NCBI GenBank assembly: GCA_025200525.1
Contig: CM045770.1
Span: forward strand, 124,535,429-124,599,428
Length of the DNA: 64,000 bases
Direction: 5' to 3'
Source: Camellia lanceoleosa
Lineage: Eukaryota; Streptophyta; Magnoliopsida; Ericales; Theaceae
Shown: in pieces, positions 1 through 12,495 of the stretch
Layout of the letters: each line of letters starts with the position of its first letter
Numbering within the stretch: position 1 is the first letter of the stretch
Made by a program: the position numbers and the translations under genes
Notes under the pieces: generated by a model
The model's database searches: none
The model's input: only the letters and a program-made list of their open reading frames with translations
Told to the model about the DNA's origin: nothing

Positions 1-1480
1 TTTCATCTTTCCAAGACATTGCTTGGTTACACAAATTGAGTCTCACTCATTACATCTTAAGCCCTTGACTTTATAAATAACAAACATGCACACATAAAGC
101 ATAAATAGGAAACTCTTGCTTCCCGAGAGTCCATCCATGCTATTGCCTTAGAGGTAACACCTCACCTACACCTGAAAATGATATTCCCGTATAGGGTGAG
201 CTAACAGCCCAGTAGAAATAATCTAACACAATTTATGAAGTTTAGCAAAGGTATAAATACCACGTACATAAACAATACCGATATGGAAGCATCCACAAGA
301 CCTACATATCCATATGCCACTGAGGCCAATCTTATTCCATGTTCCATCTGTTCATTTCCAGTTCATATACACTACTCAATTTATGAGTTAAATTCATTAT
401 CTTTTAACAACCAAATGAGACTACAACTCAATGGTTTCTACTTATGCAAAACATATATAAACATTTCAAATCTACCATTTTACGGATATTTCGTCCGCGG
501 GAATCGGCACCCATGTATATATATATAATTTTCTCAAATATACCATTTTACGGATATTTCGTCCGCAGGAATCGGCACCCATGTATATATATGTAATTTT
601 CTCAAATATGCCACTTTACAGATATTTCGTTCGCGGGAATCGGCACTTACATATATATGTATATGATTTTCTCAAATATGCCATTTAACGGATATTTCGT
701 CCGCGGGAATCGGCACCCATGTATATATATAATTTTCGGGTCTTTCACCCAGGACACTTTGGCCATCTTGCTTTCAGTGGAGTCCATCCCCCTTTTCCTC
801 CCAAATAAACATACATATACAATGCAATTATAAACATAGTTATATGCAATGACAACCAACATTTGATTAGCATTAAATCGCCTAATCTTTATGCAATTTC
901 TACAACAATCATAGTTATCCTCCACAGATAGCCCAATACATTTATCTCTAAACAAATATTCAATCTCAGATTTAATAGTTTATTCAAAACTTCCATAGGT
1001 GAGATAATACATATCCAATATCACCATTTATATCATTAATCATCCAATTTAATATATTCAATATTAATTCCAATTATTTATACAAAATAATCATTTATTC
1101 AAATTAGGGCAAAAATCCCCTTTTTCCCAATAATAACCCAAATACCCAAAATCAACTATTTTGGTACACCAAGAGTTTATATTCAACCCCAAACATCATT
1201 TATCTCATATACATCAAAACCCCTCTTTTCATTTTATACCCACATCTTAGATTTGTCCCAACCACAACCAAATCTCATCATCTATACACAATAGCAAATA
1301 ACTAAGCTAAAAACCATACTAGAGTGTAGAAAAATCCCTACCTCAAACCAAGAAGAGAAGGTGAGCAAAATAAGGTTGAAACTCCAAAGTTGCACACATG
1401 CTACCATATTCCTGATGCAAACTCGTAGCATGTGAAATAGTTTCCCATCCTCTCAATCTTAATCCAAATTTCATTATCCT
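1..1480 (-). mobile_element. Diverged Ty3/gypsy chromovirus-type LTR, truncated by window start
   Basis: No gene is visible here. The stretch aligns by eye with the gypsy LTR that begins at 45853. Shared landmarks in the same order are the block around 165-215 (beside 'tatagggtgagc' and 'cagcccagtaga'), the 'ctacaacaatca' and 'gatagccca' block near 898-935, the 'agggcaaaaatcccc' block near 1105, and 'atccctacctca' near 1335. The order matches the plus-strand reading of 45853-47991, so the element faced the minus strand. It is clearly older than the other copies, lacks the GCTCGAGC array they carry, and its outer end lies beyond the window. The inner boundary is approximate. Confidence 0.6.
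472..738. repeat. Tandem repeat, ~68 bp x 4
   Basis: Four consecutive units carry the core 'acggatatttcgtccgcggg' followed by 'aatcggcac' and a short AT-alternating stretch. Units begin near 472, 541, 607 and 678. The copies differ by a few substitutions (cgcggg/cgcagg, cgtccg/cgttcg). They lie inside the diverged LTR and are not seen in the other gypsy LTR copies. Confidence 0.85.
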
Positions 1481-1769
1481 TAGTCAATGCTCGCTCTTGG
1501 CATCCATCGTCAGGCTTTGAGTTTACGATGCACATGCAAGAACAAGAAATCAGTACTCATCTCAATGGACCTTCAAAATGATCCAACTCGAATAGCCTGC
1601 CATACAAAGCTAACCTGCCCCACTAAATTACATATATATATATATAATATATACAACCCACCAAATTACATGTTTATTTATTATATAAATAATATATATA
1701 TAAACCCACGTGCCAAAGAGCAACACACTCTTCAAACATGGTAGATGGAGGAGAACCAGTACTCCCATA
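1481..1769. other. AT-rich spacer left of the CACTA element
   Basis: No gene recognised. It holds TA-alternating tracts near 1630-1700. The last three bases, ATA at 1767-1769, are the left copy of the CACTA target-site duplication. Confidence 0.6.
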
Positions 1770-1779
1770 CACTACAAGA

Positions 1780-2265
1780 ATTAACACTTTTGCCGACCAA
1801 AAAATTGGTCACTAAAAGCCCATTTTTGGTCGGCAAAAGTTATCCGCGACCAATTTTATTGGTCGCTACTTTGGTCGCCAATTGAGGGTCAGCAAAAGTA
1901 ATTCGCAACCAAAATTTTGGTTGGTCGGGAAAAGTTGGATTTGCCGACTAAATTTTTGGTTGCTAAATATATCATTACTGTGACTAATCCATTTTGTCAC
2001 TAAAACATTTTGGTCGCGAAAAGTCACCTTTTGCCGACCAAATATCTTAGTCGCCAATTGTCACATTCCACGACCAACACTTTTGGTCGTCAATTATCAC
2101 ATTCAACGACCAAAAAGTTTGGTCGCCAATTGTGACATTCTGCGACTTCTTAGTTTGGAATCACCGACTAACAATTTAGTCGCCAAAATGTAAGGAATTG
2201 CCGACCAATGATTTTAGTCGCAAAAGTGTAGAATTTGCCGACCAATTTTTTAGTTGCCAAATCTC
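1780..2265. repeat. CACTA left subterminal repeat array
   Basis: More than a dozen imperfect copies of a motif around 'ttggtcgccaaa' and 'gccgaccaa' occur in both orientations, spaced by short variable tracts. The same motif set is found at the other end of the element. Such arrays are established binding sites for CACTA accessory proteins; binding here is inferred. Confidence 0.85.
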
Positions 2266-2268
2266 TCT

Positions 2269-2270
<2 letters not shown>

Positions 2271-2307
<37 letters not shown>
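2271..2307. repeat. Poly-T tract (37 T)
   Basis: An uninterrupted run of T directly follows the subterminal array. On the minus strand it would be a poly-A tract. No LINE or SINE body was recognised beside it. Confidence 0.95.
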
Positions 2308-2308
<1 letters not shown>

Positions 2309-2741
2309 AGAACAATCAATTTTTGTTTATAAACATTCAATCCAATATCGAACAAAATTCATTCAACCCAACCACAATTAAGGAACAATAACATTTAAAA
2401 AAGAAAAAGCTTAGGAACAATCATTAACAAATTTCTTTTCTTGTAACTTCACTAAATCATCAAACAATAAAATAGTTTCCATCTACTAGTCTTATATGCA
2501 ACTGATTCAATTGGGCAGAGTTCAGTTGTAATTTTTACCCCGTGGAATGATTGCAATTACACAAAACAGTTTTCACTGCAGGGAATAGATCTAAATGTGT
2601 GCTTTCCAATACTGAACAAATTTAAATAGAAAAAGGTCTAATAAATTTAAGGTGGGAAATTTCTTCAAAGCAATATAATTTTGCATAAGGAAGATAGATC
2701 ATAGAGTGAGGAGCACAAACAACCCTGGAGCAGCATGTCTT

Positions 2742-3481
2742 TCACACTATCCGCTATAACTCCCTTGCGTAACTGAGTGTCTAGTTTATTAGTTGCAGAG
2801 ACGGTATCTCCTTGCAAGGTGCAAATTCTTTTGCCCTATGGAAAATTACAAACCCATTCTTTATCTCCCACTCCGGATGCTCCTGCAAATTGCACATAAA
2901 ACAATGCTTATCAAGGAGCCCTTAAATTGGACACTAAATAACATTACAAGGCTTCCATGTTGGTGGATTATGGTGGCGTCATTAATGTAATGATAATATG
3001 AATGACAAGACACCCATAATGCATCTATTGAAATTTAAAATCCGTATTCCCAAACAAAAATTGAAAATGAGTTAAGCATTGTTTTGAGAACAAGAATTTA
3101 CTCACTTCTTTCTGCCAAGAGTAGTAGGATTTGAAAGTAAAAAACCCTAAAGGAGGACGGACCACATTGTTTTGAGAACAAGAATTTACTCACTACCGCT
3201 CTTGGCAGAAAGAACAACAATATGAAGGAAATGAGCAAACCAAGAATGACTTTCAATTAGATGCTTAGTACTGCCCTTAAACTATAGACCATCAAAGCAG
3301 ATCTAGCCAGTAATGCATTCTATTGATTAACAACAAGAATAAAAATGAGTTAAGCAGCAGGAAGTTTACCTCCTTGACATACTCAAAAAGTTCTTGGTCA
3401 GAAGAGAATATCAATATTTTTTGGGCATCATTAATTGAAAGTGAATCATAGGCCTTTTCACTGCATCCAGATATTTCATCT
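2742..3481 (-). pseudogene. RPN12 (26S proteasome regulatory subunit) C-terminal fragment, captured by the CACTA element
   Basis: Two minus-strand exons encode the C-terminus of plant RPN12, a subunit of the 19S proteasome lid. Exon A (3481-3370) is bounded by a 'cttgcag' acceptor and a GTAAAC donor; it contains the peptides SGCSEKAYDSLSIND and FSSDQELFEY. Exon B (2882-2742) follows a 'tttgcag' acceptor and begins EHPEWEIKNGFVIFH, the conserved RPN12 tail. The exons join in frame. The fragment reaches the natural stop at 2742-2744, but in-frame TAG codons at 2781-2783 and 2754-2756 interrupt the last residues. Upstream RPN12 exons are not present. From family knowledge the intact protein has about 267 residues; about 80 are represented. 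This is a transduplicated, decayed gene piece. Confidence 0.85.
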
Positions 3482-3779
3482 CTGCAAGAGACAATGAACT
3501 ACTAAGCGCACAAATTCAAATGAATATGAATTAGAGATGGGATGAACAATAAGAACAAGGTCTTTCAACTGAAGTGACAACCAATAACCCAAGAGTTTAA
3601 AACATATGATTACTTTCTGTTCTCATAAGAAGTAATTTTATGTGTATAAAATCAAATACATTGTCAGTGTTCCATACAAATTATGTGTACCATCATCACT
3701 AACTTGATATTATGAACAAATGTAGGAAAAGAGAAAAGGAAACACAATAACCAAAACAAATATGTAGACTCACTTACCA

Positions 3780-4240
3780 TAATTTAAATTTTAATGGGAA
3801 GTCAAAGTTGCTACCACGTAGATGACTTGCATATAAAAAAGCAGTACTACCTGCAAACATGAATTTGATTGGTATTACTATCACACAAAACACATTATTC
3901 GAGGTACAACCGATTTCATAACCTTGTTAAGATTTGGAGATTGCATTATTTGACCCGTAGAAACACATGTACATCTTTGCTATAAGCAGACCCATTTTCT
4001 GCGCAACATAAATCAGTCTAAAGAAGCTCAAGAAGCTAAAAACTCGTAAGAATCGACATACCTGATGGCAAGAAAGCTTTTTAGCAAGTTGCCTATAACC
4101 ACCTCTGGCAAGTTCATAGAGAGGGATATCATCAGGGCAACCTTCTGGTTTCTCCCACTTAAACTCAGACCTTGTAGCCCTCTTGAGATCATCAAAATGG
4201 TCCTCATTCCTCAGCAAGAAGTACAAACCCACGAAGAAGC
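3780..4240 (-). pseudogene. Exons of an unrecognised plant gene inside the CACTA element
   Basis: A minus-strand exon from about 4240 to 4063 encodes a peptide including FKWEKPEGCPDD and IPLYELARGGYRQL and ends at a good donor (CAG, GTATGT). A second candidate exon, about 3855-3779, follows a 'tttgcag' acceptor; in one frame it reads as an open, protein-like stretch (FLYASHLRGSNFDFPL), ending at GTAAGT. The composition and splice sites look like real coding sequence. I do not recognise the family and cannot prove that the two exons belong to one gene. They lie between the RPN12 and AAR3-like pieces, on the same strand. Confidence 0.45.
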
Positions 4241-6780
4241 CTAAAAATTCCTCAGTAGTTAGTAAGGATGAAGATCAGTTTCATGAAGAAGCCTAAAAAT
4301 CCATGATAAAAACAGAGCAACATTATTTCAAACAAGATTAAAAAAAACCATCTTAAACCCTATTTTTAATTAACCTAATCAATCGAACAATGTAAAAGAT
4401 AAAAACTGAGGCTATCTCTTAAACCCAATTTTCAATTAACCAAACTAATTCGAGATAACCAATCGACCAATCTACAAGATCAAAACTTCCACTTAGTGAA
4501 AATACATTACTAACCCATATATCATATTTTCAGCTTAATATTTATCGTTTTGCAGCAACTTCAACTTAGCACTCTCTACAAACAATTTATGTAGTATGGT
4601 GTCTCATGCTTATGACATAGCAAAGCATGGGTTATTGAAACAAATGGATGAAACTAATGTTTTAAAGAGTAAATCCAACCTCAATGACCCGTCTTTCAAA
4701 GTTAAATTTTAAGGTTCAAAAGACATGAGAATAAGTCTTGCAATTGGAGCATAAAGAGCTCCATGAACAAGTAAAAACGATAGGGAAGAACTCTACCTTA
4801 TATATTTTATTTCTCCTGCTGCTGCTATTAAGGTCAGTTTCTATGGGACAAAATTTATGGTTTCCTGTATTCAACGTTTAAGGAGGTAGATTGGGTACTG
4901 CAGCCATCACGCATCAAGAGCCAAGAGTATCTGAATGAAGAGAATCTCTATCTATCTCTCTGGTTCTCTCTATCTCTTTTTGTTTGTTCCTTTTTTTTCC
5001 TTTTGAATGAAACCAACAGTCAAATTTATTTTTCTTTTTTGCTTTGGAATATATAAAATTATGAAAATGCACTTTTGATCACATCTTCAAATCAAACACA
5101 TAATATCAACGAATGATTCCATCCTTTCTTAGAGCTAGCAGAGAAGTAGTAATAATGAGAACAATAACAATAAAAGCAACAATGACAACAATAAAAGCAA
5201 TATTTTATTAAATAACAATAAAAGAAACACACTACAAATTCTGTAAGAAAAAGATCAATGGATAGAGATCAAACCTATACATGTGCTCAACAAAGTCATC
5301 TATTAAAACAGGCCAAGCCCCTGCAGAAAAGGAATGAAAACAAGCACTATTACTTCCAGCTCACTTCCTCTCAGAGGGACGGCAACATCTAGCTCACTTC
5401 CTCTCTCACTCTCTGATCTCATTCCTCCATCTACCCTCATGAAACCCCTTCTACTTCCTCCCCTCTACAATTTACGTCCCCTCCTGAAGCCCCCTTTTCT
5501 CAATCCTCAACCTTTTTCTAAGATTAAAACAAATGTCAGATATTGCTCGCCCGAACTGAAAATCAACCGTTGAAGATAGATTCGAAGTTTTGTAGTTTTG
5601 ACAAGTGCTCAGTCGGAATTGGGTGCTTTTTTTTCGTACCTGATCTAGTCAGGTCGAGTGACGGTTTGACAGTAAACCCAAGCCAACTCGACCCATGAAC
5701 AGCCCTACCCGACATTTATACCTGAGTCCGTGTAACTTAAAGTGAAACAACTTATGTTGATTGGAGAAAAAAAAAACATGTGAACAAATCCTAAAAGTTC
5801 ACATATTTTCAATGTTTGTCCAAGAACAGTTTAACTTAAAAATAAAAATCAATTTAACCTAATGGGTCCAACCTCTTCATTAGTTAATAAAATTCTATAC
5901 TAACTTGAATGCAAGATAGGAAATGTTTTAAACTCTATATTTCACATGATAAGCATTTGGCTTGATATGTCATACTCTCACTAATCCTTTCACTTGTCCA
6001 AAATTTTTGGGTGAAAAAATCTTCACAAAGACAACAATGATGCCTCAAAGATTGGTTAGTACTCTCATATATTCTCAAATTCCTTAAATTGTAGCACTTA
6101 CTTTTGCATTTTAACAAAATCCATTCTGCCTTTTCAAAAAATAAAATAAAATAAAATTTGTTCTCTTAAATTTCTTCTGTAAATTATAAAATTTCCCCTT
6201 CATCTCTTGACATATTTGACATGTATTTCTTCGCAATAACATCATCTCCAAAACAGAGCTGTGAGCAAGCTAGTACGCATATTATGCAGCACAGTATACT
6301 ATATGTTGAAACCACAAATTTCTATTAGTCGTATGATTTGAATCCACATCCTGTAGAAACTTCACACATTTATTTCATGTGATACAACAACACCCCCCCC
6401 CCCCCCCCCAAAAAAAAAATAATACTGGCTAGTTGTATGTTTAAAATAAAAACTATAAATTTTCTTCATGCTCAAGCTAAATTTTCCCTACTGCCAAAAA
6501 GAAAAGAAAAATAAATATTCAAAAAATTCCATCAAACTTCAAATATTTGTCCCCATCCACCACCTTATCAACACTAATTTCAATAAACCTCTCCCATTGG
6601 GGCAAAAAAATAAAATTTAAATTAAATGGTTTTCAAAAATAGTAATCTCAAAGTTATTATTGCAAGCCTAACTAGAGAACTCAAATCAACTATCATGAAT
6701 CCAAAGTAATTGAACCTGTAAAACTCATTTGAAACTTGAGTTGGTCAAACCACACCTAAACTGTCCAACTTTAAATTTTG
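4241..6780. other. AT-rich CACTA interior, no gene recognised
   Basis: Non-coding sequence with many A/T runs. There is a homopolymer junction of C (from about 6392) followed by A (to about 6418). Short reading frames here show no recognisable motif. It may be intronic or intergenic filler between captured gene pieces. Confidence 0.5.
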
Positions 6781-6824
6781 AGCTTCATCAGCCTCCATGT
6801 TTCCACAATGTTGCACAGACATAC

Positions 6825-7957
6825 CTTGTATGCACCCTTGACTCCACCAATTTCAAGAGATGACTCAATGCCTCTCTTGATAAATTGCCTTTCTCTGATT
6901 CATCACATGGTCTGTGGCCTTCCTCCCCACAAGCATGTGCACCTGATGTAATGTTTGCAAAAGACGGCTCATAAATTGAATCTATCAAAAGAGATACCCA
7001 TGGACGACAGGTGCACATAAACTAAATAGGATTGATTGAGTGACTAAAACCATGTAAGATGCAGTGTTCAGAAAAACTTTTGCGTCAAACATCATTATTT
7101 CTTATAAACTACTACATGTACTTTTGATATTATTAATTTATTGAGTGTCTTTAGTGCACCCATTTCACTGCATAGAATTATAAATTCTTATTGAGCCAAA
7201 GAATACTAAGTGTCATAGGCATCAATATAGCCACTTCAGGATAAACATTCCCTACACATAATGATGAATGCGAATTTGTCCTACATATAAAAGGAAACAA
7301 CAAACATGCACACCATTCAAACTTCTTAAATGTACAATCAAGCTCTAAATATTTGACTAATTTCTTGATCAACTTAAACAATTCAATCTAAGAAAGCCTA
7401 TTATCACAATTACTAAGGGTTGACAACAAAAATCATTTCTCATTAATCATCTCCATCTATGGCTAGATTTGTACAAATTTATTAAATCATAAAAAAAAGA
7501 TTTCCACTGATTTTCCTATAAACAGAACCAACATTCTTCTTAATCGTTTTGTTAAATCATTAGTGTGTTTTACTTAAATCCGATACATCCTTCATTCTAA
7601 TTATAATTAGATGGTCTTTATTGCTCAAAATCGTATCTTGTTTTCAACAATCACACCGACCCAAAAAAAGAATTGTTTCACTATGGCAATAACTACGTGC
7701 AAATCTCGGATAAGATACATTCGAATATTTATTATTCAATCATCATCGAAGATTACATGTATAAGCTCCGAAGCTTGAGCTTTAATTCAAAACAAACATC
7801 GATTGTCACCGAACAATTAAATCAAACAAATAAAATAAAAATAAAAATAAATTAAAAAAAAAAAACATGAAATGGGTTGAAATAGAATCGGTAACTTACC
7901 ACGATATTGTCTATAAATCTCATAAATATCAAATTGAATTGAATCGGACGAGTCCAT
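6825..7957 (-). pseudogene. AAR3/DCN1-like (cullin neddylation) 5' fragment, captured by the CACTA element
   Basis: A minus-strand first exon begins at an ATG (7957) and reads MDSSDSIQFDIYEIYRQYR before a GTAAGT donor near 7898. A second exon (6942-6825) follows a TCAG acceptor and ends before GTATGT; it contains NLSREALSHLLKLVESRV. The two exons splice in the same phase, joining through a Gly codon. The N-terminal pattern (F-D-I-x-E-I-Y, then SxEAL-x-LLxLV) recalls plant AAR3, a DCN1-like cullin-binding protein. That identification is from memory and is moderate. The cullin-binding domain itself is absent. A short leader with a GGGTTTCAT stretch precedes the ATG, and the Ogre element inserted about 150 bp upstream of it. 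Confidence 0.5.
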
Positions 7958-8111
7958 GGCGGAATGGTATGGAAGCTGAACCGAACTAGGGATTCTTGAG
8001 CATAGAGATCCCTAGCTGATTCGCGGGTTGAAAAAAATGAAACCCTAGAAGAACTCAATAAAAGCTATAGAGAGAGAGTATCTGTCTGTTTGAGGATGTG
8101 GGTGTGGGTGT

Positions 8112-11100
8112 TGTAGACGCGCCCTTGGGCCTCACTACAGTTCAGACTCAATTGTCACGGTTCTTAATTTGAACCAAAGAGTTCAAATACGGCAAATCGT
8201 TTTTGAAAACAGATTTTTTTTTTGTTTTGTAAAGAAGTACCAAACATGGACTGCTTTGCAAGATACAGAGTCGCCACCTAAATCTTTTATTTTGGGAAAT
8301 TTAGGAAACCCTGACTCGTTGCCTAAGGCCACGTGTCCGTCATCACCAAAGTTGCCTTGGCTCGGGAACTTGGGTACGATTGGGGAAGGTCACTTCGTGA
8401 ACACCCCTGCTCGCCCAATCAAAGATCGGCCTCTACTAACCATGATATCTAGTTTTGAAACATTATGCGTTCTTACTCCGGTTATTAGCCTAGATTTACT
8501 ATGTGATGCGTACAGCATACAAGTATAGACTGGGTCGCCTGAATTGGAACGAAACATTTCATGTTTGTTTTGAAAATGGTTTGCTACTCGCAAGTAGGCT
8601 TAAAATGCAGATTTTGCCACCTTCGGGTGGACTTAGAAAACATGGTTTTGCCACTATCTAGTGGGCTTAAAACTCATAGTCAATGCATTATTCCAATTCA
8701 GATAATCCAACCTTCACCCACAGGCATTCAGGCAGTTATATCACATAAGCACATAGCCTCATGGTAAGCATGCTATCATGGCAGTCACTCACACGCATGC
8801 AAGGATGCTAAAGCACAAAAACTTACCGAGTACTCCAAGCCAAAACAGAAGCTATGTTAGAAATCATGCATGATCCTAACTATACAGAAATGCCTAATGC
8901 AACACATGCAAAAATGCAACACATGCAAAAATGCAACTAAGATAGGCTCGGCTATTCTAAAGATGGCATATGATGATGCTATAGCTAACACGTATTCAAC
9001 TCGGAATTGAAATACAATGCAGTAATGCGATGCGCGAACCCTATGCGTGCAAGAAGATGATGAATGGATGCAAACATGCAAGCATAAGTATGCTAATTGA
9101 AACATGCCCTAATCTAACCATCATAAGCTGGTAAATAAAAGGGAGAAAGACGTGGGGTTGGAAGACATACATCACACGCACGCACACTTATTACAACATT
9201 GCCCTCGCGTAGAGGGTCCGAATAAATAATATACAGTCCGAATAAATACAAAACCCTAATTAATTAACAAATTTAACTAGGAAAGCAGTAAACTAGCACG
9301 CAAATCTATGGACCGCCTCAGCTTTGTTCCGAATGATGAATGATGTGTGGTTGAGTTGCCTTGCGCGGAAATCCATTGCGATGCCCCAATTAGCCTCTGT
9401 TTACAATTAAGCCCGAAACATTGCACGATGCTCCAAAAGACTGCCGGTTTCTGATTTGCTGCAACAGAGAGCAAGAAAGGGGCATGGCAATGTATTTTCA
9501 CATATGTATGCTTACCTCGATCCTCGTGCCATCAATCACGAATCTCGATGCATGATGGCCGAGGAGTCGAATTGCACGACTTAATATGAAATGAATGCAC
9601 ATGAAAACAAAACAAGGCCTAGACTCCATCATGAATAATCCAGTGAGTGGCATCGGGAATTGAGACACGTTCACGTGAGTAGTACGAACGCCCTCGCTTC
9701 GTGCTCTGCTAACTCCTATCCCAAACACAATGCAATATGCATGACATGCGTGAATGCAATCCTAACATGCAACCTAGCATACGCAATGCTATGAAATGGC
9801 ATACACAATGCTCGATGTAACATGGCATACACAATGCTCTAACATACAACCTAGCATACACAATGCTATGAAATGGCATACACAATGCACGATGGACTTA
9901 AACCAACATAAGTGGACCTCAGCCACACTCACATCAGTGGCCATCAGATGAAAATGAGACAACTGAAATGCGTGCACACATGCACGCATACTGAGGACCG
10001 AACCTGAGGCATGAAATGCCACTCTACCAAAGCATGGCAAGGGATGAAGGATGGCATACAAACATGTAATTTCCAGCACTAAAACATGATGCTAAATGGT
10101 CCCGAAACATGGAAATATGGCACCCGATGCATGAAATAAGCCCCGAAACCCAAAGCTAGGCACATGTATTGAATTATAACTATGCAAAGAAAGCATTATT
10201 TAACTATGAAGCACAAAGACAGAGCCAAGGCAGTCCCAAAACATGCACATTACTAGTTTAAAGCATGGCCAAAAAATGCTAACATGATGGGCTAAAATAA
10301 CATGCAACATTGGCTAGTAAGCATGGTTTACAAGGCATGTATATGAAGCATATGAGAACTCATCAAACCAGCCAAAAACAGTGAATAAAACATGTCAAAA
10401 TATGCCCAAATAACCACTGAAATGTAGCCAACACATGCAAAAATGATGAGTTCCTTTGAAAGGCCATGTAAGGGGTTACTTAACACATACAAGATAGACA
10501 CTTAGCATGGCCAAACCAACTCTGGAAATGGCCTATGAGGGTCCTAAAACCCATTGAAAAGGGCCTGGAACAAGGCTTAGAAGCATGCAACTATGAGGTC
10601 CTTTGGAAGGCCAAAAAGAGGGTTGTTCCACACATGCATGATGGACAGTTAGCATAGCCAAACCAACTCTGAAAATGAGTTATGAGGGTCCTAAAACCCA
10701 CTGAAAAATGATGAGAACAAATCTTGGAAGCTTGTACATAGGGGGTCCTTTGGAAGGCCAAAAAGGCCACCAAACAAGACAAGGAGAGAGGGGGTCACCC
10801 TCCTCTAATTTTGGCTCTCAAAATAGTGTTCTAGCCACTGAAAATCCACTGGATTTCAGTGGCTAGAAGGCCAAACAAAGCATGTAACAAAGGCTTAGAT
10901 GCAAGGCTCAAAACAAAAGGCAATCAAGCATTCAAGGAAACATATGACCTCAAACAGAAAAATGCCCTTAAACAAACATCAAGAGGGTCTCAAAATAAGA
11001 CTTTTTCCAGTTTATAGAAAATCTCAAAAATGTCCACAAGTAAGGCTAAAATAGGATGCAAAAATAGCCCTAAAAGAGAGATTGAGCAAACAAGGAAGTA

Positions 11101-12483
11101 GATGACCTCAAACAGCAAAGTGCCCTTAAACAAAGTTGAAGAGAGGCTCAAAATAAGACACTTTACAGTTCAGGTCGAAGCCCAAAAATGCTTTCAAGTA
11201 TGGAAAAAATAAGGAGCAAAATGAAGACCAAAAGAGGGAAAGAGTATGTTACCCTTGTAGCCAAGAACTCCAGCAGCAAAAGGGGTCCAAACTCTGAGCT
11301 AAAACCAGATTTTGGAGCTTAAAATGATCCTCAAAGAACGTCAGCCCAATGGTAGTTGAGTTTGATCAAGGGTGCCTAGGCAAAGGAGAGGTATATCTCC
11401 AAGTATAGCTGTTGCTATGCACACCAAGGCAAGAGAAGGAGAGAGAGGCTGAGATTTGGCTCTGAAATTTCTAGAGAGAGAAGGGTTTTTTTAGAGTGAG
11501 AAGCTCCCAAAACTTGCTTAGGAAGATTGTGTTTGAAAAATGAGAGATATAACTCATATATGGCCAACCTCAAAGTTGGCTCGAAAATATCTCATTTAAG
11601 GACAGCTGGAGGTTGTGGAAGACAGCTAAAAGGAGAATATCTATCAATTTTGCGCTTTCTGGGCATAAGTGGTCGGCCGACCATCTTTTATGGTCGGCCT
11701 GCTACTTTTTCTGGTTTTTCAGGACAAAAAATGGGTCTGCCGGAAAGAAAGGTGGTTGGCCAGTGATTGGGAAGTCCAAAGGTGGTCGGCCAGGTGTCCA
11801 AATTGAAGCCCTGGAAGTTATCTTTCCATTGGCGCAAACCTTGCATTAAAATTCCTCCTGTGCAAAAATTTATGCCTATTTTGGTGAAGCCGCGCAGATT
11901 CGGTCCAATCGGAGTGATGCCCTACTTCAACCAACCATATCTCCCCCATCCGGAATTGGCTTTAGGAGATTCTTGAGTGCAAAATGAAGCCCCGAAAGTC
12001 TTCTTTCCAATGGTGGTGGCCTCATAGATGGATTCGAAGTATGCAAATGAATAGACCCGATTCAGCGAGGACTGCTCGACTCTCTCTTAACAATTCATGT
12101 CCATTTTCTCCCCTAACTGGGTTTCTTCCCTCTTCTCTTCTTTTCTTTAACTCCAAACCCCTAAGTATGGTGTTTTGAAAGATTTTATCTCTCTTTCATT
12201 CATTTCTACTCTGTCCTGACTCGGTTTACCGAAAAGCACAACATTTAACGAAATGTGAGCCTCGGAACATTGTAGAAACTTTATTTCAAAAATGTTTTGA
12301 AAGAGAGGGTTTTAAGGTCTAAAAACCATTCAAAATAGCTTTGGTCCAAAATGGGGTGTAAGGTTGGGATTTGACTCTCCTCTTGCCGAAGAAATTGAAC
12401 CTTTGCCCTGCACACCTTTCTCCACTATGTAAACCATCAGTCGCATCCAGGTCTTAAGAGCGGTAAAAAATGGGGTGTCTACA
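8112..12483 (-). repeat. Ogre 3' LTR (4372 bp)
   Basis: It matches the LTR at 25312-29557 almost throughout. The main length difference is an extra copy of a ~148-bp segment around 10985-11150 that the other LTR lacks. Internal repeats include a 'ggcatacacaatgct' cluster (9780-9900) and a ~148-bp repeat (units near 10451, 10599 and 10746). Minus-strand start TGTAGACACC and end GCGTCTACA fit LTR termini. No host gene lies inside. Confidence 0.92.
10445..10775. repeat. ~148-bp tandem repeat inside Ogre LTR
   Basis: Units start with 'cctttgaaaggcc' or 'cctttggaaggcc' near 10451, 10599 and 10746, each containing 'ccaaaccaactctg' and 'gagggtcctaaaaccca'. The same arrangement is in the other LTR (about 27667-27990). 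Confidence 0.8.
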
Positions 12484-12495
12484 GTTGCCCCTCTT
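12484..12495 (-). other. Polypurine tract of the Ogre element
   Basis: On the minus strand AAAGAGGGGCAAC runs directly into the LTR start TGTAGACACC. This is the expected plus-strand priming site, and it fixes the element's direction. Confidence 0.8.

Noticed and set aside
2271..2307. LINE/SINE tail
   Set aside because: A poly-T run alone; no retroposon body or flanking duplication was found.
9789..10079. 96-codon minus-strand frame found identically in both Ogre LTRs
   Set aside because: Conservation reflects LTR identity, not protein selection; the sequence is a low-complexity repeat in a non-coding LTR.
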